Assembly: GCA_016936035.1 (NCBI GenBank)
Contig: JAFGPU010000424.1
Coordinates: forward strand, 1-17,539
Direction: 5' to 3'
Length of the DNA stretch: 17,539 nt
Source of the DNA: Acidimicrobiales bacterium
Lineage (GTDB): Bacteria; Actinomycetota; Acidimicrobiia; Acidimicrobiales; VFJN01
The position numbers were made by a program, and so were the translations under genes. How positions within the stretch are numbered: the first letter of the stretch is position 1; every line of letters begins with the position of its first letter. The notes under the pieces are model-generated. The model was not told the DNA's origin and did not search any database. It worked only from the letters and a program-made list of their open reading frames with translations. Of this stretch, positions 9,190 through 17,539 are shown piece after piece.

Positions 9190-9203
9190 CTCGGCGGCCG
9201 ATG

Positions 9204-9209
9204 TACGGT
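9204..9209 (+). promoter_or_regulatory. candidate -10 element for a leaderless RDD transcript
   Basis: TACGGT fits the actinobacterial TAnnnT hexamer and ends 7 bases before the GTG at 9217. That spacing puts the transcription start on, or next to, the start codon. The intergenic space is only 43 bp and is shared with the divergent SpoIIM-like gene. No -35 element is recognisable. Confidence 0.45.
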
Positions 9210-9216
9210 GCCCGCG

Positions 9217-10173
9217 GTGGCAGGCTCTGCGGCGACCCAGCCGATCATCACCCCCGAGGCCGTCGTCCTGGACTTCGAACGGGCGGGCGTCGCCTCGCGC
9301 ACCATCGCCTTCGCGCTCGACGCGCTGGCGCTGGTCGCCACCGTGGTCGTGCTGCTGCTCGTGACCCTGGCGCTGCTGGGCGACGACCCGGGCGGCACCG
9401 CGACCGCGATCGTCGCGGTGCTCCTGAGCTTCGGTGCGGTCATCGTGTGGTTCTGCGCGTTCGAGACGCTGTGGCGGGGCCGCACGCTCGGCAAGGCGGC
9501 GATGGGCCTGCGGGTGGTCAGCGCGGACGGCACCACGGTGCGCTTCCAGCAGGCGTTCCTCCGGGCGGCGGTCGGCCTGGTGGACTTCTTCCTGGTGCCG
9601 GTCGGCTTCGTGGCCGTCCTGGCCGTGCTGTTCTCCCCCCGCGACCAGCGCCTCGGCGACATGGCGGCCGGCACCCTCGTGGTGCGCGAGCGCTCGGCGA
9701 GCACCTACGTCGCCCCGGCGTGGTTCGCCCCGCCCCCCGGCTGGGAGCGCTACGCCGGCGCCCTCGACGTGACAGCCCTCGACGAGGAGGCCTACGGGCT
9801 CGTCCGCTCGTACCTGCTCAGGGTGCACGAGCTGACCGGCGGTGCCCGCGACCACCTGGCGGTGCGGCTGGCCAACCCGGTGGCGGTGCGCATCGGGCAC
9901 ACGCCCCCCAGCTACGTGCACCCCCACCTGTTCCTGCTGTGCGTGGCGGCCCGGTGGCAGCAGCAGCACACCACCGGCGTCCCCCGGTACGACATCGCCG
10001 GCCCCTTGGCGCAGCCGACGCCACGGCCGGCGCCGCCCCCGCGGGCGGCCGAGTGGGAGCGGGCCCCCGCCCGGCCGGTGCCGCCGTCACCGCCACCGCC
10101 TTCGTCACCGCCCCCGCCCCCGCCACCTCCGCCGCCTCCGCCGCCGCACGCTCGGCCGCCGGCGGGGCACTGA
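9217..10173 (+). CDS. RDD-family membrane protein with polyproline C-terminus
   Basis: The 318-residue product contains an RDD domain at about 20-158. Helix 1 includes RTIAFALDALALVATVVVLLL (28-48) with the family Arg and Asp, helix 2 lies at about 62-82, and ETLWRGRTLGKAAMGLRVV (83-101) is the characteristic loop. A further hydrophobic segment covers about 117-140, and the domain ends RLGDMAAGTLVV. After it comes a soluble region (about 165-265) containing ALDEEAYGLVRSYLLRVHEL, as in actinobacterial RDD proteins next to SpoIIM. The tail has a run of 13 consecutive prolines. The start is GTG 9217, supported by a -10 match 7 bases upstream; GTG 9208 is the alternative. RDD proteins are membrane proteins, some linked to transport, and no substrate can be inferred here. 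Confidence 0.88.
   Translation: MAGSAATQPIITPEAVVLDFERAGVASRTIAFALDALALVATVVVLLLVTLALLGDDPGGTATAIVAVLLSFGAVIVWFCAFETLWRGRTLGKAAMGLRVVSADGTTVRFQQAFLRAAVGLVDFFLVPVGFVAVLAVLFSPRDQRLGDMAAGTLVVRERSASTYVAPAWFAPPPGWERYAGALDVTALDEEAYGLVRSYLLRVHELTGGARDHLAVRLANPVAVRIGHTPPSYVHPHLFLLCVAARWQQQHTTGVPRYDIAGPLAQPTPRPAPPPRAAEWERAPARPVPPSPPPPSSPPPPPPPPPPPPPHARPPAGH
10081..10146 (+). repeat. CCN trinucleotide tract coding for polyproline
   Basis: This stretch is made almost only of CCG, CCC, CCA and CCT codons interrupted by three serine codons. It ends in 13 uninterrupted proline codons at 10108-10146. The codons are mixed rather than identical, which argues for selection on the protein and limits slippage. 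Translation of such a run would be expected to need elongation factor P. Confidence 0.9.
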
Positions 10174-10191
10174 GGCGATCGCACCACGGGC

Positions 10192-10200
10192 TGCGAGACT
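10192..10200 (+). promoter_or_regulatory. candidate extended -10 for the cysteine desulfurase gene
   Basis: TGC followed by GAGACT resembles an extended -10 (TGn plus a hexamer keeping A2 and T6). It ends six bases before the GTG at 10207, the same spacing as other apparent leaderless starts here. The match is weak. Confidence 0.3.
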
Positions 10201-10206
10201 GTGCGG

Positions 10207-11346
10207 GTGTCCGACCAGCTCGCCTACCTCGACCATGCAGCCACCACGCCGCTACGGCCGGAAGCCCGCGCCGCGATGCTGCCGTGGCTGGGCGAGCGGT
10301 TCGGCAACCCGTCCGGCGCCCACCGCGTGGCGCGCGCGGCCCGTCAGGCCGTCGACGAGGCCCGCGACGCGGTGGCCGAGGTCGTCGGGTGCCGGCCGGG
10401 CGAGGTGGTGTTCACCGGCGGGGGCACCGAGGCCGACAACCTCGCCGTGCGCGGCGTCCACGCCGCCCGGCCCGGGCCGGTGCTGTGCAGCGCGGTCGAG
10501 CACGAGGCCGTGCTCCGGCCGGTCGCCGAGGTGGGCGGCAGCACGGTTCCGGTCGACGCCCGTGGTGTGATCGACCTGGAGGCGCTCGAGGCCCGCCTCA
10601 CCGCGGACACCACGCTGGTGTCGGTCATGGTCGCCAACAACGAGGTCGGGACCGTCCAGCCGGTCGGCGCGGTCGCCGAGGTCGTGCACCGCCGAGCGCC
10701 GACCGCGAGCGTCCACGCCGACGCGGTGCAGGCCACCTCGTGGCTGCCGTTGCCGGACCTGCTGGCGGGCATCGACCTGGTGAGCGTGAGCTCGCACAAG
10801 GTCGGCGGGCCGCAGGGGGTGGGGGCCCTCGTGGTGCGGGGCGGCACCCCGATCCGGGCGCTGGCCCTCGGCGGTGGGCAGGAGCGCGAGCTGCGCAGCG
10901 GCACCCACGACGTCGCCGGCATCGTCGGGTTCGCGGCGGCGCTGCGCGCCACGCTGGCCGCGCAGGACCGGACGGCGGCCCGGGTGCGGGCGTTGCGCGA
11001 CCGGCTGGCCGACGGGCTGCTCGACGCGGTGCCGGGCGCCGTCGAGACGGGTCCCGGGCGCGACGAGCGGCTGCCGGGTGCGCTGCACGTGTGCCTGCCG
11101 GGCGTCGAGAGCGAGGCGCTGCTGTTCCTGCTGGACGAGGCGGGCGTGTGCGCGTCGGCGGCCTCGGCGTGCGCCAGCGGCGCCCAGCAGGCGTCGCACG
11201 TGCTGGCGGCCATGGGGGTGCCGGCGGACCGGGCCCGCGGGGCGTTGCGGCTGACGGTCGGGTGGTCGACGACCGACGCCGAGGTCGACCACGCGCTCGC
11301 GGCCGTCCCGGCCGCGGTCGCCCGCCTGCAGGGGGTGCCGGCGTGA
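10207..11346 (+). CDS. iscS: cysteine desulfurase (IscS/NifS-like)
   Basis: This PLP enzyme takes sulfur from cysteine as an enzyme-bound persulfide, leaving alanine. The 379-residue product opens with YLDHAATTPL (7-16), the classic N-terminus. H99 (SAVEHEA) lies at the cofactor-stacking position, and K198 in SVSSHKVGGPQG is the Schiff-base lysine. The catalytic cysteine is C322 in the loop SAASACASGAQQASHVL. The GTG at 10201 is in frame and would add two residues; I prefer 10207, which gives MSDQLAYLDH and fits a -10 six bases upstream. The stop overlaps the mnmA start, so the two are translationally coupled, which points to sulfur supply for tRNA thiolation. Supply for Fe-S clusters is also possible, but no isc or suf genes adjoin. 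Confidence 0.95.
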   Translation: MSDQLAYLDHAATTPLRPEARAAMLPWLGERFGNPSGAHRVARAARQAVDEARDAVAEVVGCRPGEVVFTGGGTEADNLAVRGVHAARPGPVLCSAVEHEAVLRPVAEVGGSTVPVDARGVIDLEALEARLTADTTLVSVMVANNEVGTVQPVGAVAEVVHRRAPTASVHADAVQATSWLPLPDLLAGIDLVSVSSHKVGGPQGVGALVVRGGTPIRALALGGGQERELRSGTHDVAGIVGFAAALRATLAAQDRTAARVRALRDRLADGLLDAVPGAVETGPGRDERLPGALHVCLPGVESEALLFLLDEAGVCASAASACASGAQQASHVLAAMGVPADRARGALRLTVGWSTTDAEVDHALAAVPAAVARLQGVPA

Positions 11347-12401
11347 AGGTGCTGGCTGCCCTGTCGGGCGGGGTCGACTCGTCGGTGGCCGCGGCCCGCC
11401 TCCTCGCGCAGGGCCACGAGGTCGTGGGCGTGACGATGAAGCTGTGGGGCGGCGAGTCCGACAGCGGCTGCTGCTCGGTGAGCGACGTCGACGACGCCCG
11501 CCGGGTCGCCCAGCAGCTCGGCATCGCCCACCACGTGTGGAACTTCGGCGACGAGTTCGAGCAGCGGGTCGTCGAGCCCTACGTCGACGCCCACCGGCGC
11601 GGCGTCACGCCCAACCCCTGCATCGAGTGCAACCGCCACCTCAAGTTCGACCGGTTGCTGCGCCGGGCCGAGGCGGTGGGCGTCGACGCGGTGGCGACCG
11701 GTCACCACGCCCGCGTCGTCGAGCGACCCGACGGCACCCGCCGCCTGGCGCGGGGAGCCGACGCCGCCAAGGACCAGAGCTACGTGCTCTACGTGCTCGG
11801 CCAGGCCGAGCTCGCACGCACCCTGCTGCCGGTGGGCGACATGACCAAGGACCAGGTGCGCGCCGAGGCCGAGGCGATGGGCCTCCGCACGGCGGACAAG
11901 CCCGACAGCCAGGACGTCTGCTTCATCACCTCGACGCGAGGTCGCCAGGGGTTCCTCGGCCGGCGCATCGAGCTGCGGCCCGGCCGCATCGTCGACGAGA
12001 CCGGCCGCGACGTCGGCAGCGTCGACGCGGTCGAGCTGGTCACCGTCGGTCAGCGGCGGGGGCTGGGCCTCCCGGGAGGCGGGGCGCCCCGCTACGTCGT
12101 CGACGTCGACGTGCCGGCGACGACGGTCCGGGTCGGCCCCGAGAGTGATCTGATGGAGGACCGGGTGGTGCTCGAGCAGGTGGTGTGGGCCGCCGGGCCG
12201 GTCGCCGGTCGGGTCGACGCGCAGTGCAGCGCCCACGGTGCGCCGCGCCCGGCGGTGGTCGAGCCGGGCGGCGGGTCCGGCGCCGTCGTGCGCTTCGACG
12301 AGCCGCACCGGCGCGTGGCGGTGGGCCAGTCGGTCGTCCTCTACCAGGGAGACGAGGTCGCCGGCGGCGGGATCGTCGCGCCCCGGCGGTCGCCCCGGTA
12401 G
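11343..12401 (+). CDS. mnmA: tRNA-specific 2-thiouridylase MnmA
   Basis: MnmA puts sulfur on C2 of the wobble uridine (U34) of Lys, Glu and Gln tRNAs, using ATP and a persulfide relay. In the 352-residue product the PP-loop motif SGGVDSS is at 8-14. The segment SGCCSVSDVDDARRVA (41-56) is typical. The catalytic cysteines are C96 (NPCIECNRHLKF) and C193 (DSQDVCFI), and the ATP/tRNA-contact segment GHHAR is at 120-124. The C-terminal barrel contains VTVGQRRGLGLPGG. All key residues are present and the length is normal. The GTG at 11343 overlaps the iscS stop (GTGA), with a G-rich Shine-Dalgarno-like AGGGGG 7 bases upstream. The stop is one base away from the stop of the convergent minus-strand gene. 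Confidence 0.96.
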   Translation: MKVLAALSGGVDSSVAAARLLAQGHEVVGVTMKLWGGESDSGCCSVSDVDDARRVAQQLGIAHHVWNFGDEFEQRVVEPYVDAHRRGVTPNPCIECNRHLKFDRLLRRAEAVGVDAVATGHHARVVERPDGTRRLARGADAAKDQSYVLYVLGQAELARTLLPVGDMTKDQVRAEAEAMGLRTADKPDSQDVCFITSTRGRQGFLGRRIELRPGRIVDETGRDVGSVDAVELVTVGQRRGLGLPGGGAPRYVVDVDVPATTVRVGPESDLMEDRVVLEQVVWAAGPVAGRVDAQCSAHGAPRPAVVEPGGGSGAVVRFDEPHRRVAVGQSVVLYQGDEVAGGGIVAPRRSPR

Positions 12402-12402
12402 G

Positions 12403-13332
12403 TCAGCCGATCCGGCGTCGCCGTGCCTCGGCCACCACCCGGCCCGGCCGGCTCGGCGTCACGAGCACCGCCGTGACGTCCTTCAACTCGGTCGGTGTCC
12501 GCCGGGGCGCGACGGGCACCACCGAGACCGGGTCGGTCAGCAGGGCCTCGAGCGCCAGCCCCGAGGCGCCGCCGGTCAGGTCGACGGCGCTCGTGTCGGC
12601 GGGCGCAGGCCCGAACGAGCGCACGACGGCACGGCGGAGGAGGACCGGCTCGACCAGGGTCAGCGGGTCGTGCACGACGACACCCGCCGGGACGAACACG
12701 AGCCACCGGCGGGCGAGCGCGTGGAGCACCCGCACCCCCCAGACGGCGGCGGCCGCCCCCACGGCCAGCGCCACGGCTCCCGCCACCCACTGCCGCGCGG
12801 CGAGCAGCAGCGGACCGGCGCAGACGCCGGCCGCCACCGCCGCCCAGGCGAGCTCAGCGGGTCCGAGGAGCAGCGCGGCCGGCACGCGCAACGGCAGGCG
12901 ACGTTCGTCGCCGTAGGACGATCCGTCGACGAACACCTCGGCGGTCTCCGGAGCGAGCGCCGCCAGACCCGCGCACAGGGCGGCCACGACGCCGACGACC
13001 CCCGCCGCCGTGGCCCCGGTCGCCCCGAGCGCGACCAGGGAGGCCGCGACCGCGCCTGGCGCGGCGATGCGCAGCGCGGTCAGGCTGACGGTCGTGGGCA
13101 CCATCGTCGCGACGAGCACGGCCAGCCAGGCGGCCCACAGCCCGACGCTCGCCACCACCTGCACGGGCCGGCTGGCATCGCCCAGCGCGTCGCCCAGCGC
13201 CGGGCCGGCGAGCAGCGGCAGCACCAGCCACGTCAGCCGGACCGGCCACGCCGAGTGCGCCACCGCGCCCAGGCGGGCCCGGACCGGGGCGTCGTCACGG
13301 GGCACGGCGGCGTCGGCGGATCGGGGTTCCAC
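12403..13332 (-). CDS. multi-pass membrane protein of unknown function
   Basis: I do not recognise this family. The 309-residue product from GTG 13332 has a hydrophilic N-terminus ending in AHSAWPVRLTW (about 25-35). About six hydrophobic segments follow: 33-48, 60-79, 90-104, 106-126, 152-175 and 180-202. A soluble C-terminal domain (about 208-295) begins RRWLVFVPAGVVVHDPLTLVEPVLLRR, with alternating beta-strand-like segments that could form a PH-like fold; that is a guess. GTG 13332 is supported by a -10-like AAATCT 7 bases upstream; ATG 13416 would add 28 residues. The gene is antisense to both neighbours and interrupts a block that is otherwise co-oriented. Codon use matches the neighbours, so recent transfer is not indicated. 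Confidence 0.75.
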   Translation of the reverse strand: MEPRSADAAVPRDDAPVRARLGAVAHSAWPVRLTWLVLPLLAGPALGDALGDASRPVQVVASVGLWAAWLAVLVATMVPTTVSLTALRIAAPGAVAASLVALGATGATAAGVVGVVAALCAGLAALAPETAEVFVDGSSYGDERRLPLRVPAALLLGPAELAWAAVAAGVCAGPLLLAARQWVAGAVALAVGAAAAVWGVRVLHALARRWLVFVPAGVVVHDPLTLVEPVLLRRAVVRSFGPAPADTSAVDLTGGASGLALEALLTDPVSVVPVAPRRTPTELKDVTAVLVTPSRPGRVVAEARRRRIG

Positions 13333-13440
13333 GGTTCGGAGATTTGCCGATGGCTCACCCCGGTGGCTATTCCAGGTGGTGGGAGCGGCCGAGTGGGGGC
13401 GCGAGGTGTCCGACATGGTGGGCCCGCGGGTGGCGGGACC
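13333..13440. promoter_or_regulatory. divergent intergenic promoter region
   Basis: This 108-bp gap is visibly less GC-rich than its surroundings. On the minus strand AAATCT (13340-13345) lies 7 bases before the GTG at 13332, the leaderless spacing seen elsewhere in the window. On the plus strand TATTCC at 13368-13373, preceded by TGGC, is a weak -10 candidate for the MetE-like gene; it would leave a leader of about 60 bases. No operator-like inverted repeat stands out. Confidence 0.35.
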
Positions 13441-16549
<3,109 letters not shown>

Positions 16550-16551
16550 CG

Positions 16552-16569
16552 CCCCGTCAGCCCCGTCAG
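16552..16569. repeat. tandem 9-bp direct repeat doubling the stop codon of the minus-strand gene
   Basis: CCCCGTCAG occurs twice in a row between the ligA stop and the end of the minus-strand gene. Each copy holds TCA, a TGA stop on the minus strand, in the same frame. The minus-strand gene therefore ends with TGA followed two codons later by a second in-frame TGA. Confidence 0.85.
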
Positions 16570-17003
16570 ACGACCTCGAAGCACCAGGGGATGGTGCGGT
16601 CGTCGACCCCGCGACCGTCCGAGATGCGCCAGATCACGGCCGACACGCAGTTGCGGCCCGGGTCGAGCTCCTCGACCGCCCGGCCCTCGCCCGGCGTGAA
16701 CTCGATCAGCCCGATCTCCGGCGTGACCTGCAGCTCGTCCTCGGGGATCTCGGTGCCGTCGATCACCAGCGTGCCCTCCCAGCCGGTCACCAGATCGATG
16801 CCGACGTTGGACTGCTGGGGCACCTGGGCGTTGCGGCGGGGCAGCAGGTTCTCCACGATGGCGGCGTCGCCGCCCCGCAGCACCGGGTCGTCGCCGCCGT
16901 CGTCGATCATCCGCACGGCGACGATGACGAGGACCGCGGCCACGGCGACGACGGCCGCGGCGGCCAGCTTGAAGCGGGTGCTGTAGACGGGGGGCGTGGC
17001 CAT
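16566..17003 (-). CDS. small membrane-anchored protein of unknown function
   Basis: I do not recognise the family. From ATG 17003 the product is 145 residues: a short basic N-terminus (MATPPVYSTRFK), one hydrophobic helix at about 13-30 and then an acidic, presumably extracytoplasmic domain of about 110 residues. This orientation is inferred from the positive residues before the helix. The domain contains GWEGTLVIDGTEIPEDEL (74-91) and IEFTPGEGRAVEEL (100-113), suggesting a beta-sandwich. Two cysteines, C119 (GRNCVS) and C141 (PWCFEVV), could form a disulfide. ATG 17024 is an in-frame alternative; 17003 is preferred because a GGGAGG lies about 13 bases upstream, though that spacing is long. 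The gene is divergent from the Ser/Thr kinase, so a shared signalling role is conceivable but unproven. Confidence 0.7.
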   Translation of the reverse strand: MATPPVYSTRFKLAAAAVVAVAAVLVIVAVRMIDDGGDDPVLRGGDAAIVENLLPRRNAQVPQQSNVGIDLVTGWEGTLVIDGTEIPEDELQVTPEIGLIEFTPGEGRAVEELDPGRNCVSAVIWRISDGRGVDDRTIPWCFEVV

Positions 17004-17097
17004 GGCGGGCCGCCATCCTCCCATGTGAGGTCCGCGCGGGAGAACTTGCGCCGCTCCGCGCGGGCGCTCGTGCAACGGCGTGCGGCTGACGACCCAC

Positions 17098-17103
17098 TAG
17101 CCT
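17098..17103 (+). promoter_or_regulatory. candidate -10 element for a leaderless kinase transcript
   Basis: TAGCCT fits TAnnnT and ends 7 bases before the GTG at 17111, making that GTG the likely first codon and first transcribed base. No -35 hexamer is recognisable. Confidence 0.4.
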
Positions 17104-17110
17104 TCCCGCC

Positions 17111-17539
17111 GTGGCCATGTCCCGCATGACCGAGCAGATCGGTCGTGTGTTGGGTGGGCGGTACAGGCTCATCTCCCCGCTCGGCTCGGGCGCGTCGGCC
17201 CAGGTCTACCTGGCAGACGACGTGCGACTGCGACGCCGGGTGGCGGTGAAGGTCCTGCACCCCGCCCTCGCCGACGATGATTCGTTCCTCCGCCGCTTCC
17301 GGGCGGAGGCGCAGGCCGCCGCGTCCCTGAGCCATCCGCACCTGCTCGCGGTGTACGACTGGAGCGGTGAGGGCGACTCGCCCTTCCTGGTGACCGAGTA
17401 CCTGAGCGGTGGCAGCCTGCGCAGCCTCCTCGACGCGGGACACAGCCTCACCCCCTCCCAGGCGTTGGTCGTGGGGCTCGAGGCGGCCCGTGCGCTCGAC
17501 CACGCGCACCGCCAGGGCTTCGTGCACCGCGACATCAAG
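17111..17539 (+). CDS. PknB-type serine/threonine protein kinase, 3' truncated by the window
   Basis: This is a eukaryotic-like Ser/Thr kinase; 143 residues are visible and the frame is still open at the window end. The N-lobe begins LGGRYRLISPLGSGASAQVYLADD (14-37) with the glycine-rich loop GSGASAQVY (25-33). The ATP-anchoring lysine is K47 in VAVKVLH, and the alpha-C glutamate is E66 in FRAEAQAAASLSHPHLL. The hinge region is FLVTEYLSGGSLRSLL. The last residues are HRDIK (139-143), so the catalytic Asp and Lys are present and the sequence stops there. The activation loop and any transmembrane or PASTA segments lie outside. The start is GTG 17111 by the -10 spacing; ATG 17117 and ATG 17126 are in frame too. 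Confidence 0.93.
   Translation, partial: MAMSRMTEQIGRVLGGRYRLISPLGSGASAQVYLADDVRLRRRVAVKVLHPALADDDSFLRRFRAEAQAAASLSHPHLLAVYDWSGEGDSPFLVTEYLSGGSLRSLLDAGHSLTPSQALVVGLEAARALDHAHRQGFVHRDIK

Noticed and set aside
10081..10146. Possible microsatellite or CRISPR-like repeat
   Set aside because: It is a coding CCN tract for proline in the RDD gene. There are no spacers and no dyad repeat.
7920..11342. A long open plus-strand frame leading into mnmA, which would make a giant fusion
   Set aside because: The upstream part crosses the DUF58, SpoIIM-like, RDD and iscS genes in wrong frames and is low complexity. MnmA starts cleanly at the GTG at 11343, where SGGVDSS follows at the normal distance.

Overview
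The window is very GC-rich bacterial chromosomal DNA with nearly all third codon positions G or C. GTG starts are frequent, several genes look leaderless, and the gene order is typical of Actinomycetota. Two blocks match arrangements I know from actinobacteria: a MoxR/DUF58/DUF4350/DUF4129/SpoIIM/RDD membrane cluster (compare the moxR2 neighbourhood of Mycobacterium tuberculosis) and an iscS - mnmA - MetE-like - ligA block. My impression is Acidimicrobiia or a relative, but that is inference and needs a database search. I see no rRNA, tRNA, CRISPR array, insertion sequence or prophage gene. The genes are tightly packed. The longest stretch without a gene is about 110 bp, so there is no empty region over 300 bp.

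Layout. Positions 1-815 hold the 3' part of rsmI (+), convergent with a two-gene minus-strand unit (1912-2721 SAM methyltransferase, then 868-1842 galT). From 2765 to 8095 five plus-strand genes run head to tail with overlaps or gaps of a few bases: a multi-pass membrane protein, a DUF4129 protein, a DUF4350 protein, a MoxR AAA+ ATPase and a DUF58 protein. They converge on a minus-strand SpoIIM-like membrane protein (8139-9173), which is divergent from an RDD-family membrane protein (9217-10173). Then come cysteine desulfurase (10207-11346) and the translationally coupled tRNA 2-thiouridylase mnmA (11343-12401), a minus-strand membrane protein of unknown function (12403-13332), a short core-MetE-like protein (13441-14445) and NAD+-dependent DNA ligase ligA (14492-16549). 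The window ends with a small minus-strand membrane-anchored protein (16566-17003), divergent from a PknB-type Ser/Thr kinase cut by the window edge at its HRD catalytic motif.

How the genes fit together. The desulfurase is the expected sulfur donor for MnmA, which thiolates U34 of tRNAs. RsmI modifies 16S rRNA, LigA seals DNA nicks and GalT belongs to galactose metabolism, so these are housekeeping functions. The 2765-10173 cluster probably encodes one envelope-associated machine in which a cytosolic MoxR ATPase works on or with the DUF58 vWA-like protein and several membrane partners. Its function is not established, and it is the best candidate here for an under-described system. No clearly novel defence or mobile system is visible.
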